Shown: in pieces, positions 1-8,595 of the stretch
Layout of the letters: each line of letters begins with the position of its first letter
How positions within the stretch are numbered: the first letter of the stretch is position 1
Origin: an uncultured Pelagibacteraceae bacterium
GTDB taxonomy: Bacteria; Pseudomonadota; Alphaproteobacteria; Pelagibacterales; Pelagibacteraceae
Reading direction: 5' to 3'
Assembly: GCA_902592935.1 (NCBI GenBank)
Contig: CACJGD010000006.1
Span: 1-48,802 of the forward strand
DNA length: 48,802 nucleotides
Position numbers and translations under genes: made by a program
The notes under the pieces: model-generated
Told to the model about the DNA's origin: nothing
Databases searched by the model: none
The model's input: the letters and a program-made list of their open reading frames with translations, nothing else

Positions 1-881
1 ATATTAAAGTTATATCTAATATAAAAAAACATTCATTCAATTATCAGTTCAACAAAACTCAAATATTAAGTCCTTTCAAGATTAATATTTCTTTTGCAAA
101 ATATAAAAAAATTTTTGAATTATTCTCAAAAAAAATAAGAGAAGGTGAGACCTATCAAATTAAAATTTGTACAAAATATAAGAACAAATCATTAATTAAT
201 CCTGTTAATTTTTTTTGGAAATTAATGCAAGTTAATGCATCCCCAGAATCATTTATGATAAAAGATAAGGATTACTCTATAGTAAGTTGCTCTCCTGAAA
301 CGTTAATCGATAAGAAAAAAAATAAATTAATTACTAAACCAATAGCTGGAACTTTTAAGAAAAAATTATTATCCAATAAAAGTATAGCTCTTAAATATTT
401 TAAAAATAACGAGAAAGAAACTAAAGAGCACAACATGATAGTTGATATGGAAAGAAGTGATTTATCCAAAATTTGCAAACCAGGAAGTGTTAAAATAGTC
501 AAAAAAAAATATGTAGAGGAATACAAGCATCTTTTTCATTATGTGACTTCAATTGGTGGAACATTAAATAAAAATACAAAATTGATTGATATCATTAAGG
601 CAATGATGCCAGGAGGATCTGTAATTGGTTGTCCTAAAATTAGAACTTTAGAACTTTTAAACAAACAAGAAAAAGAAAGTAGAAATATTTTTACAGGAAG
701 TTTTGGATTTATTAAATTTAATCAAGATATGAAGTTTAATATTATAATTAGATCTATATTAAATTATAAAAATCGATCAGAGATCTCCGCAGCATCTGGT
801 GTAGTATTAGATAGTTCACCAAAGAAAGAATTTAATGAAAATTATATTAAAGCAAAATCTTTGTTGGAGTTATTTAAATGA
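1..881 (+). CDS. pabB: Aminodeoxychorismate synthase component I, partial (5' end outside window)
   Basis: Chorismate-utilising enzyme that aminates chorismate for folate synthesis, using ammonia from PabA. The frame is open from base 3 with no start, so the N-terminal part lies outside the window. Visible family blocks are REGETYQIK before residue MQVNASPES, then SCSPE, EHNMIVDMERSDL, FHYVTSIGG, PGGSVIGCPKIRTLELL and FTGSFGFI, in the normal order of the PabB/TrpE catalytic domain. The motif that reads PIKGT in E. coli PabB reads PIAGT here, the TrpE-like form, so the paralogue choice rests mainly on context: the gene overlaps pabA by 4 bases (ATGA) and a class IV aminotransferase follows. 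Anthranilate synthase component I is the alternative. Confidence 0.8.
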   Translation, partial: IKVISNIKKHSFNYQFNKTQILSPFKINISFAKYKKIFELFSKKIREGETYQIKICTKYKNKSLINPVNFFWKLMQVNASPESFMIKDKDYSIVSCSPETLIDKKKNKLITKPIAGTFKKKLLSNKSIALKYFKNNEKETKEHNMIVDMERSDLSKICKPGSVKIVKKKYVEEYKHLFHYVTSIGGTLNKNTKLIDIIKAMMPGGSVIGCPKIRTLELLNKQEKESRNIFTGSFGFIKFNQDMKFNIIIRSILNYKNRSEISAASGVVLDSSPKKEFNENYIKAKSLLELFK

Positions 882-1438
882 TCTACATTATAGATCATCA
901 AGACTCTTTTACCTGGAATGTTGTTCATCAATTTTCAAAATTCGATAAAGTAATTTGTTCAAACTATTATGAGTTAAATGATAAATTGCTTGATAAATGC
1001 GATGTAATCGTTTTGTCACCAGGACCTGGATCACCAAAGGATTATCCTACTACATCAAAAATTTATAAAAAATACAAAGGAAAGAAAAAAATTATTGGTA
1101 TTTGTCTTGGCTATCAAATGATTTTACATAATGAAGGTGGTAAAATCATACAACAAAAAAAAATTTATCATGGCTTTCAATCCAAAATTAAAACAAACAA
1201 TCAAAGTAAAATTTTTAAAAACAATCAACAGTTTAAGGTTGGAAGATATCATTCATTAAAATTAATGGAGCCATTTAAATCGAATTCAATTAAAATAACT
1301 ATGAGATGCAGTAAAACAAAAATACCAATGGGACTTGAAGATAATCAAAATAAAATATATGGATTTCAATTTCATCCAGAATCTTTTTTAACAGAAAATG
1401 GCAACACTCTTATTAAAAAAATCTTATCAGCTAAGTAA
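878..1438 (+). CDS. pabA: Aminodeoxychorismate synthase glutamine amidotransferase (component II)
   Basis: Class I glutamine amidotransferase of 186 aa, the usual size for PabA/TrpG. It hydrolyses glutamine and channels ammonia to PabB. The nucleophile is Cys76 in GICLGYQ, and the remaining triad is His166 and Glu168 in FHPES. The oxyanion region SPGPGSP (about residues 47-53) and the RYHSL block are also present. Its start overlaps the pabB stop by 4 bases, implying translational coupling. PabA and TrpG cannot be separated by sequence alone; the neighbouring aminotransferase favours the folate pathway, and one amidotransferase may serve both synthases. Confidence 0.85.
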   Translation: MIYIIDHQDSFTWNVVHQFSKFDKVICSNYYELNDKLLDKCDVIVLSPGPGSPKDYPTTSKIYKKYKGKKKIIGICLGYQMILHNEGGKIIQQKKIYHGFQSKIKTNNQSKIFKNNQQFKVGRYHSLKLMEPFKSNSIKITMRCSKTKIPMGLEDNQNKIYGFQFHPESFLTENGNTLIKKILSAK

Positions 1439-2143
1439 TCTTAAAGAAGTTACTTTCAAAGATCTTTGGGGATCTAGAGGTGTATTTACCACAATGCGTA
1501 TGGTTGGAAAACCTCCCAAGTTAATACTTTTAAAACCACATATAAAGAATTTGATAAAATCTACAAAAAAATATGGAATAAGAAAAAAAAAAATCTAAAT
1601 AAAATTATTAAAGATTTAATTTATAAAAACACTCTATACAAAGGTTCTGATAATTTATTTCGTATAGCGCTAAATAAAAAATTAATATCAGTTTCCATTA
1701 GAAAAAGACCAAAACCAAAGAGTAATTTTAATTTATTATTATTTAAATATAAACGAGTAGACCCAAATTATAAAAATCTATATTATAAAAAAATATTAGC
1801 AAAATTAAGTAAAGTTGATCCAGCTAAATTTGATATTGCTTTAGTTGTAAATCAAAAGATTTTAGAAACTGGTACTTCAAATTTAGTTTTTGTTAAAAAT
1901 GGAAAGATTTTTTCACCTAAAAAAAATTGTTATTTTGGAAATACAATTAAATTTATAAATAAAAAAGTTAAAATTATTTTTAAGGATATCTATATAAACA
2001 GTATTGAAGAATATGATGAAATAATTCTTATTGGCTCAGGTAAAGGGGTAATATCAGTTTCAAAAATTGATGAGCTTAATTGGAAGCGAAGTAAAAAAGT
2101 TTGCTATACTAAATTAAATAAAATCTATAATTCTTTAATTTAA
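1398..2143 (+). CDS. pabC: Aminodeoxychorismate lyase-like class IV aminotransferase, frameshifted
   Basis: PLP fold-type IV enzyme that would split 4-amino-4-deoxychorismate into p-aminobenzoate and pyruvate. The N-terminal part (ATG at 1398, 41 bases inside pabA; DLWGSRGVFTTMRM and a following H..NL..S block) runs in one frame to a stop at 1596-1598. The rest continues without a stop in another frame from about 1592 to 2143, with the diagnostic block ETGTSNLVF and then LIGSGKGVIS. The switch falls exactly at an 11-base A run (1583-1593); one more A would restore a single ORF of about 248 aa. The start is uncertain because of the pabA overlap. A base-calling error is the simplest explanation; a real broken gene or slippage cannot be excluded. 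Confidence 0.65.
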
Positions 2144-2145
2144 AT

Positions 2146-2544
2146 ATGAAAGATCCTAATAATCCATGTATATTTTGCAATATTAGAAAAGAGGAGCTTA
2201 TATTTCAAAATAAATTAGCTTATGTATCTTCAGATAGCTATCCAGTTTCAAAATTTCATAGCCTAGTTGTCCCTAAAAGACATGTTGAAAATTATTTTTA
2301 TTTGACCCCCGAAGAAATTAATGCATGTAATGAATTAATTTTAAAAACTAAAGAGAGTATTTTAAAAAAAGACTCATCTGTTAAAGGCTTTAATATAGGC
2401 ACAAATGCAGGAAAAGTTGCAGGCCAATCAATAATGCATTGTCACATTCATTTAATACCTAGAAGAGATGGGGATGTAGAGAATCCTCAAGGAGGTATCA
2501 GATCAGTAATCCCTGACAAACAACACTACAAACGCAAACTCTGA
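2146..2544 (+). CDS. HIT family protein
   Basis: Histidine-triad nucleotide-binding protein of 132 aa. The triad is His98, His100 and His102 in HCHIHLIPR. An N-terminal CxxC pair (Cys8, Cys11) resembles the zinc-binding Cys of many HIT hydrolases. The family hydrolyses nucleotide phosphoramidates or dinucleoside polyphosphates; the exact substrate cannot be told here. It starts two bases after the pabC stop, so it is probably cotranscribed with the pab genes. It is followed by about 100 bases of non-coding DNA with a good promoter, which suggests it ends the unit. Confidence 0.85.
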   Translation: MKDPNNPCIFCNIRKEELIFQNKLAYVSSDSYPVSKFHSLVVPKRHVENYFYLTPEEINACNELILKTKESILKKDSSVKGFNIGTNAGKVAGQSIMHCHIHLIPRRDGDVENPQGGIRSVIPDKQHYKRKL

Positions 2545-2562
2545 GTTGTTATTAAAGACAAA

Positions 2563-2591
2563 TTGACCAATACTTTTGGTTGAACTATATA
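2563..2591 (+). promoter_or_regulatory. Predicted sigma-70 promoter of the apr operon
   Basis: TTGACC at 2563-2568 and TATATA at 2586-2591 with a 17-base spacer lie in the gap between the HIT gene stop (2544) and the aprM start (2650). A transcript starting near 2598 would have a leader of about 50 bases. This is a match to consensus only. Confidence 0.5.
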
Positions 2592-2649
2592 AATATCTAG
2601 AATAGAAAACTTTAAAATAATTCAAAAATTTTTAATAAGGGTACAATTA

Positions 2650-3451
2650 ATGTTTGCAACAAATCCTTTTTCAGTTTTAGCAGAGACAGTTCCATCTATA
2701 ATTATGCAAGGCTTTGTGGTGTTGATGGTTTTATTAATTGTTGTAGGTACTCTTTTAGACATAATTCACAAAAAGAATGTTAAATATTTTTTTTGAAAAT
2801 GCCAAAAAAGCTAAAAAAAATGCAACTAAACAACTATCAGCTGGTGAAAGAATAGCAGTTGTATCAAAAACAATTGCATATGACATTGGGACCACATCAG
2901 AATTAGGAGCAGGCAAAAGAAGAGTAGCACATGTTCTTGGCATGTATGGAACTATATTGTTTTGGGTTGGATCAGTGGTTATGATATTTTGTTATTCATC
3001 AGCTAATGCAGAAACCCCAACCATATGGCCAATGATCTGGCACGTTGGTGCTTTAATGACTATTTTGGGTGGATCATGGTTTTGGTTTTTCTTGAGAGTC
3101 GATGTTTATTCTGAAGCGCAACCTTGGTACAGAATTATTAAAGCAGATTTATTTGTACTAGCGTTAATTGCAACTTCATTAACAGGATTTATTTGGTCAT
3201 ATCTTCAAAGTTTAAATTTGGAAGGAAGATGGGATGCAAATTTATTTTTAGTATTATTTATAGTTTCAAACTTAGTTTTATTTGGCGGAGTTTATTGGTC
3301 AAAGTTTGCACATATGTTTTATAAACCTGGTGCAGCAATACAAAAGAATTTAGCTGAAGCAGATGGATCAAGAGACAATTTGCCTCCACCAGCAGATGCG
3401 CCCGAACAATTTGGATTAGGAATAAAAAGAGAGCGACCTAAACACTATTAA
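2650..3451 (+). CDS. aprM: Adenylylsulfate reductase membrane anchor, frameshifted
   Basis: Putative membrane subunit linking APS reductase to the quinone pool. From ATG 2650 the first frame gives 48 aa with one membrane helix (VVLMVLLIVVGTLLDIIH), ending in KNVKYFF followed by a stop. The next frame, open from 2777, continues as ENAKKAKKNATKQL and holds four more helices (around YGTILFWVGSVVMIF, WHVGALMTILGGSWFWFF, LFVLALIATSLTGFIW, LFLVLFIVSNLVLF) and a soluble tail. The break sits on an 8-base T run (2787-2794); seven T would join both parts into about 266 aa. A shorter 224-aa protein from ATG 2777 is the alternative reading. It lies directly upstream of aprB, which supports the AprM call. 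Confidence 0.7.
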
Positions 3452-3496
3452 TTAGAATTAATTATGATAAAAGAAATAGAGGAGAAAAAAATAATT

Positions 3497-3967
3497 ATGT
3501 CAACTTTTGTTTATATGACTAGATGCGATGGATGTGGTCATTGCGTAGATATTTGTCCATCAGATATAATGCATATTGATGAAAATATTAGACGCGCAAA
3601 AAATATTGAACCTAACTTTTGTTGGGAATGTTATTCTTGTGTCAAAGCATGCCCTAACCATGCTATTGATGTTAGAGGTTATGCTGACTTTGCACCAATG
3701 GGACATAGCGTTAGAGTAAGAAGAGAAGAGGAAAAAGGAACTATTTCTTGGAAGATTAAGTTTAGAAATGGAACAGAAAAAAATTTCGTGTCACCAATAA
3801 CCACAAAACCTTGGGGAAAATTTATTCCAAAACTTGCTGAGGGTGAAAAAATAAAACAAGGAGAGTTGAGTTCTCAAAGATTGTATACCGAACCAGAAGG
3901 TTTGAATATTGATGGAGAACTTCCATCTGTACCTAAAGAGTCTTTTAAAAAAGGGGTTTACTATTAA
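3497..3967 (+). CDS. aprB: Adenylylsulfate reductase beta subunit
   Basis: Electron-transfer subunit of APS reductase, carrying two [4Fe-4S] clusters. With the start chosen at 3497 the protein is 156 aa and has Cys10, 13, 16, 20 and Cys42, 45, 48, 52, two ferredoxin-type sets, with the first near the N terminus as in the family. An upstream in-frame ATG at 3464 would add 11 residues, but GGAG at 3481-3484 is well placed for 3497. The C-terminal half is a long arm without cysteines, as expected for the part that wraps AprA. The stop overlaps the aprA start by one base (TAATG). Confidence 0.93.
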   Translation: MSTFVYMTRCDGCGHCVDICPSDIMHIDENIRRAKNIEPNFCWECYSCVKACPNHAIDVRGYADFAPMGHSVRVRREEEKGTISWKIKFRNGTEKNFVSPITTKPWGKFIPKLAEGEKIKQGELSSQRLYTEPEGLNIDGELPSVPKESFKKGVYY

Positions 3968-5827
3968 TGGCAAGTCATAAAACTCACTACGAAGATTGCG
4001 ATATACTAGTTGTAGGTGGAGGTATGGCTGGAACTGGAGCTACCTTTGAGGCAAGGCACTGGGGTAGAGACAAAAAAAATCGTTTGTGTTGAAAAAGCTA
4101 ATATCGATAGAAGTGGAGCAGTTGCTCAAGGACTCTATGCAATTAACTGCTACATGGGAATGCAATGGGGTGAAAACCAACCAGAGGATCACGTAAGATA
4201 TGCAAGAAATGATTTAATGGGTATGGTTAGAGAAGATTTAGGTTATGACATGGCACGTCATGTAGACTCAACTGTTCATATGTTTGATGAATGGGGTCTA
4301 CCCATGATGAAAAATGAAGAAACTGGCAGATACCTAAGAGAGGGTAAATGGCAGATTATGATCCATGGTGAAAGTTATAAACCAATTGTTGCTGAGGCAG
4401 CAAAGAAATCTGCTGACAAAATTTATAACAGAATAATGGTTACACATCTTTTAATGGATGAATCTCAAGAAAATAGAATTGGTGGAGCAGTTGGATTTAA
4501 TATGAGGACTGGTGATTTCCATGTATTTAGAGCAAAAGCAGTAATTGTTGCTGCAGGAGGAGCTTCACATATTTTTAAACCAAGAGCGGTTGGAGAAGGA
4601 ATGGGTAGAACGTGGTATGCTCCATGGAGTAACGGATCCGCATATGCTTTACCTATTGCAGCAGGTGCAAAAATGACTCAAATGGAAAACAGAATTGTAT
4701 TATGTAGATTTAAAGATGGTTATGGTCCAGTTGGAGCATATTTTCTTCATTTAAAAACATATACACAAAATGCTAATGGCGAAAACTATGAGAAAAAATG
4801 GTATGACCAAACTAAAGAGTTAGTTGGAGAATATATTGATCATCATCCAACACCAACTTGTTTGAGAAATCATGCATTTATTCAAGAAGTAGCTGCAGGT
4901 GGTGGACCAATCCACATGGTAACTACTGAGGCTTTCCAAGACCCGCATTTAGAAACTGTAGGTTGGGAAAATTTCCTAGGTATGACAGTTGGTCAAGCTG
5001 TAGTTTGGGCATCTCAAAATATTGACCCAAAATATACAAATCCAGAGTTAACTACATCTGAGCCGTATGTAATGGGTTCACATGCTACTTGTTCTGGTGC
5101 ATGGGTTAGCGGTCCAGAGGATTTATCACCACCAGAGTATTTCTGGGGTTACAACAGAATGCTGACTATTGATGGTTTATTTGGTGCGGGAGATACAGTT
5201 GGTGGAAGTGCTCACAAGTTTTCATCTGGATCTTTTACAGAAGGTAGATTAGCAGCAAAAGCTGCTGTTAAGTATATTGAAGATAAAAAAGCTGAAGGCA
5301 TTAAAGTTTCAGATAAACAGTGTGAAGAATTTAAAACTGCGGTTTATAAACCACTAGAAAATTACACAGTTGCTAGAAATGAGATTACCGGTGGAACAGT
5401 TTCCCCCAGTTATATATCTCCAATTCAAGGTCTTCAAAGATTACAGAAAATCATGGATGAATATGTGGGTGGAATAACATCTAATTATATGACTAATGGT
5501 AACATGCTTAAAAGAGGACTTGAATTATTGGATTGGCTACAAGAGGATTTGGAGCATGTTGGAGCTGAAGATTATCACCAGCTGATGAGAGCTTGGGAGT
5601 TAAAACATAGAGCTTTAACTTCTCAATGTGTAACAGAACATACTTTATTTAGAGAAGAAACTAGATGGCCAGGTTACTATTACAGAGGTGATCATATGAA
5701 ACTAGATGATGAAAATTGGCATTGTCTTACAGTTTCAAGAAGAGATCCTAAGACTGGTAAGTTTAGTATGGAGAAAGTTCCTGTCTACCATATAGTGGAT
5801 GAGAACGAGAAGAAAAAAGCCTCGTAG
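3967..5827 (+). CDS. aprA: Adenylylsulfate reductase alpha subunit, frameshifted near the N terminus
   Basis: FAD-containing catalytic subunit interconverting APS with sulfite plus AMP. In a SAR11 setting without dsr genes it is thought to run toward APS, oxidising sulfite. The N terminus from ATG 3967 contains the dinucleotide-binding motif VVGGGMAGTG and ends in GRDKK, where 8 A (4072-4079) push the frame off. With 7 A the text continues directly into IVCVEKANIDRSGAVAQGL and a full protein of about 619 aa results. An ORF using ATG 4016 would lack the FAD motif and start with unrelated residues, so that start is not believed. The later GAGDTVGGSAHKFSSGSFTEGR block is the usual FAD-binding second motif. 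Confidence 0.92.
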
Positions 5828-5845
5828 TAGATATTTAAATTATAA

Positions 5846-6196
5846 ATGGATATTTTATCTAAAACTGATGTGGAGATATATGAATTAGCCAAACCTATTT
5901 GGGATAATTTGGTTAAATCATCTAATCTCAAAGATTATGGTGGGTTTACGAGAGATTTCTCTACCCAAATGCTTTTTGGTGCCAATGAAGTAGAACTAGG
6001 TAAACAGTGGTCTAATAACAAGCTAATTACCAATCTTAAAGAGACTTTTGAACCTTTTGGATGTCTTAGAAGAGGTAATCATATAACTGTTCTAATAAAA
6101 CAAACAAATAAAGAGATCCCAGGAGAGTTTCTTGGGAGGTTGGTATTAGGAGTCGAAGACGATACGGTTAAGGTTTTTGGGGCTACGATCTATTAG
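5846..6196 (+). CDS. Uncharacterised 116-aa protein downstream of aprA
   Basis: I do not recognise this family. The protein is soluble by composition, with no signal peptide or membrane helix, and contains a single Cys in EPFGCLRRGNHITVL. Its middle part is hydrophilic and its end alternates beta-like hydrophobic residues (RLVLGVEDDTVKVFGATIY). It starts 18 bases after aprA and is followed by a sulfite exporter gene, so it very likely belongs to the sulfite-oxidation operon. Possible roles are an assembly factor, a small sulfite- or APS-handling protein or a regulator of AprBA; none is shown by the sequence. Confidence 0.75.
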   Translation: MDILSKTDVEIYELAKPIWDNLVKSSNLKDYGGFTRDFSTQMLFGANEVELGKQWSNNKLITNLKETFEPFGCLRRGNHITVLIKQTNKEIPGEFLGRLVLGVEDDTVKVFGATIY

Positions 6197-6263
6197 GAAA
6201 AAAAATTGCCTACCATTAAATAATTGTTTGACAAATTTTGTTGTGGGTGTATTGACGAATTTA

Positions 6264-6398
6264 ATGTTTCTTTCTAACGTAAAAATTATTAGCAAACTCT
6301 CAAATTTTAAAAATATATTTATTAAAGCAGGAATAATAGCAAGCTTAACAGCGTACTGGGGTGTGATTTTAGTTGGAACTTTTATCACTTTTAACTAA
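6264..6398 (+). CDS. Possible small single-helix membrane protein
   Basis: From ATG 6264 this would encode 44 aa, with a C-terminal hydrophobic stretch (AGIIASLTAYWGVILVGTFI) that looks like one membrane helix. A TTG at 6177 would extend it to 73 aa and overlap the preceding 116-aa gene by 20 bases. It ends 28 bases before the TauE/SafE gene. Coding status is uncertain: the length is small and AT-rich DNA easily yields hydrophobic ORFs, but the position inside the apr-tauE run and the clean helix are suggestive. Confidence 0.4.
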   Translation: MFLSNVKIISKLSNFKNIFIKAGIIASLTAYWGVILVGTFITFN

Positions 6399-6425
6399 GT
6401 TGTTTTTTAAAGACTTTTAAATTTT

Positions 6426-7505
6426 ATGGAAGTATTTTTACCGATAGCACAGGTTTTTGTTAACCCTATCGAGATACTTTTGTTGAGTGCAATCGTAGGA
6501 GTGCTCTCAGGTTTATTTGGTGTTGGTGGTGGGTTTTTAATGACACCTTTTTTAATTTTTTTAGGAATACCACCTGCGTACGCAGTTGCTAATGAAGCAA
6601 ATAACATTTTAGCCACTTCTGTTTCAGGTTCTACAACGCATTATTTAAAAAATACTTTAGATTATAAAATGGGATCTATGATAGTTATAGGTGGTGTGAT
6701 TGGAACAACTTTAGGTATTTATACATTTACTTATTTTAAAGGTATAGGCAAGATAGATACAGTTATATCTCTAGCCTACATGTACATACTAGCAATTATC
6801 GGAACATTAATGCTTGTAGAAAGTTTAGGAGAAATAGATAAAGCAAAAAGAAATGTCGTAGTTAAAAAAAAATTACACGTTCATTATTGGATACACGGTC
6901 TTCCATTAAGAATGAGGTTTCCAAAATCTAAATTATATGAGAGTATTTTTACTCCAATTATAATCGGTTTATTAGTAGGTTTTATCGCTGCGATTATGGG
7001 AATAGGTGGAGCTTTTATTTTAGTTCCAGCAATGATTTATATAATTAAGATGCCTACTAAATTAGTTCCTGGCACATCTTTATTTGTAACAATTTTTGTA
7101 AGTGTGATTGTTACTTTTCTTCATTCATTTAATTATGGATCTATAGATTTATTATTAGTTCTAATGTTGGTTGTTGGTTCAATTATAGGAGTTCAAGTTG
7201 GACAAAAATTAGGCGAAAGAATTGACAGCTCAGGTTTAAGAGCTTTATTGGCAATTTTATTGTTAATAGTAGGTATAGCAATAGCATATGATACATTTTT
7301 CGCAGATCAGATTATGAATGGAACTCCAAATTCAACTAGTTCAGATTTAAACTTCTTTTCTCAATTTATAATTGATTTTTCAAAAGAGATGCCTTTCTTT
7401 TATGGACTATTTACAATTATGTTTGCAATTATTTTAGGAGTTGGAGCGGCATTTATTAGACGTTTTATTTCAAACTTAAGAAAAAAATTATTAGTAAAAT
7501 CTTAA
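6426..7505 (+). CDS. TauE/SafE family sulfite/anion exporter
   Basis: Polytopic inner-membrane protein of 359 aa. It shows the two related halves of the TauE/SafE family, each starting with a glycine-rich helix: GLFGVGGGFLMTPFLIFLG near residue 30 and GFIAAIMGIGGAFILVPAM near residue 185. The family exports sulfite, sulfoacetate or related anions. Context (APS reductase upstream, sulfonate lyases downstream) makes sulfite or another sulfur oxyanion the likely substrate. It is longer than minimal family members, with an extra C-terminal segment that includes one more helix. Its stop shares bases TTAA (7502-7505) with the stop of the opposing gene. Confidence 0.88.
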   Translation: MEVFLPIAQVFVNPIEILLLSAIVGVLSGLFGVGGGFLMTPFLIFLGIPPAYAVANEANNILATSVSGSTTHYLKNTLDYKMGSMIVIGGVIGTTLGIYTFTYFKGIGKIDTVISLAYMYILAIIGTLMLVESLGEIDKAKRNVVVKKKLHVHYWIHGLPLRMRFPKSKLYESIFTPIIIGLLVGFIAAIMGIGGAFILVPAMIYIIKMPTKLVPGTSLFVTIFVSVIVTFLHSFNYGSIDLLLVLMLVVGSIIGVQVGQKLGERIDSSGLRALLAILLLIVGIAIAYDTFFADQIMNGTPNSTSSDLNFFSQFIIDFSKEMPFFYGLFTIMFAIILGVGAAFIRRFISNLRKKLLVKS

Positions 7506-8587
7506 ATAAAAAAATTTTTTAAAGTTTCTATATATATTAAACTAATAATTCCAACAGTTATTGCTGCAATCAAACCAACTACAAATGGTTTGTATCCCAT
7601 TGACTTAAGTTCACTTAAATTTATTGAAATACCCACAGCAGCCATTGCCATTGTCAAAAATACAGTTGTTAAAATTTTTAAATATTCAATGAATCTAAAC
7701 CAGGCAAAAAAATTATCACTTTCAACTGAAAATAATTGATCACCAAAATTTCTTAAAATTATCATACCAATGAAACCAAGTACAAAATATGGAAAAATTC
7801 TTAAAATTGAGTATTTTTGTCCCTTAAATTCACCTCTATTATATAAAAAAGCAAATAAAGGAATTAGTACTACTAGAAAAGTATTTCTAATCAATTTTGT
7901 TACTGTCGCTACATCTAAAGTCTCAGGATTATTAAACTGTTGATCGTAAATTAATCCTGCAGCTGCAACTTGAGAGGTCTCATGAATTGAGGTTCCTAAA
8001 AATAAACCAGCTTCCAAAGCATTGTTGTTAAAATACCATTCTGCAAAATAAGGATAAACCAACATGGCAATAACTCCAAATAATGTAATATTAGCTATTG
8101 CATAAGCAACTTCTGTTTTTTTCGCGTTAATAACTGGAGCTGTTGCAACAATTGCTGTAGCACCACAAACGCTAGTACCAATAGCAATCAGATAAGACAT
8201 TTTTGATGTTATAGAGACTTTTTTTATGAGAAGTTTTATTAATATTAATACTCCCAAAATACAAAATATTACTAGAGGTATAGCAACAGAACCAAATTTT
8301 ATAAAATCAGCAAAACTTAGTCTAATACCTAAAAAAATTATCCCTAATTTTAAAATGTATTGTTGGGTAAAATCCAAACCAATCATCATACCAGGTCTTG
8401 GTGTAAAAGCATTTCCCATTAAAATTCCAAGTAATATTGCAATTAGTACTGTTGATATTGGGCTTTTCTCAGTACCAAAAATTTCTATTGCTAAAACGTT
8501 ATTAATACCTTGAGAGAATAAATAAAATACTAAAGCTAAAACAACACCTGGTAAAATTGATTTTATATACTGTATCTTGATAACCAC
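7502..8587 (-). CDS. YeiH-type putative sulfate/sulfite exporter
   Basis: Membrane protein of 361 aa with about ten hydrophobic segments and the conserved features of the YeiH (Cons_hypoth698) family: ILLGILMGN, KLGIIFLGIRLSF, GTSVCGATAIVATAPVI and GTSIHETSQVAAAG. The family is annotated as putative sulfate exporter, and homologues accompany sulfolactate sulfo-lyase genes in other bacteria. It lies 8 bases downstream of suyB on the same strand, so it probably forms a suyA-suyB-exporter operon. Transport direction and ion are inferred from family and context only. Confidence 0.85.
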   Translation of the reverse strand: MVIKIQYIKSILPGVVLALVFYLFSQGINNVLAIEIFGTEKSPISTVLIAILLGILMGNAFTPRPGMMIGLDFTQQYILKLGIIFLGIRLSFADFIKFGSVAIPLVIFCILGVLILIKLLIKKVSITSKMSYLIAIGTSVCGATAIVATAPVINAKKTEVAYAIANITLFGVIAMLVYPYFAEWYFNNNALEAGLFLGTSIHETSQVAAAGLIYDQQFNNPETLDVATVTKLIRNTFLVVLIPLFAFLYNRGEFKGQKYSILRIFPYFVLGFIGMIILRNFGDQLFSVESDNFFAWFRFIEYLKILTTVFLTMAMAAVGISINLSELKSMGYKPFVVGLIAAITVGIISLIYIETLKNFFI

Positions 8588-8595
8588 AGAATTTT

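Noticed and set aside
4016..4080. ATG 4016 as the aprA start
   Set aside because: The first 20 residues match nothing in AprA and the FAD motif lies upstream in another frame, joined by removing one A.
8226..8513. 95-aa plus-strand ORF
   Set aside because: It is antisense to the YeiH-type exporter and has no family features.
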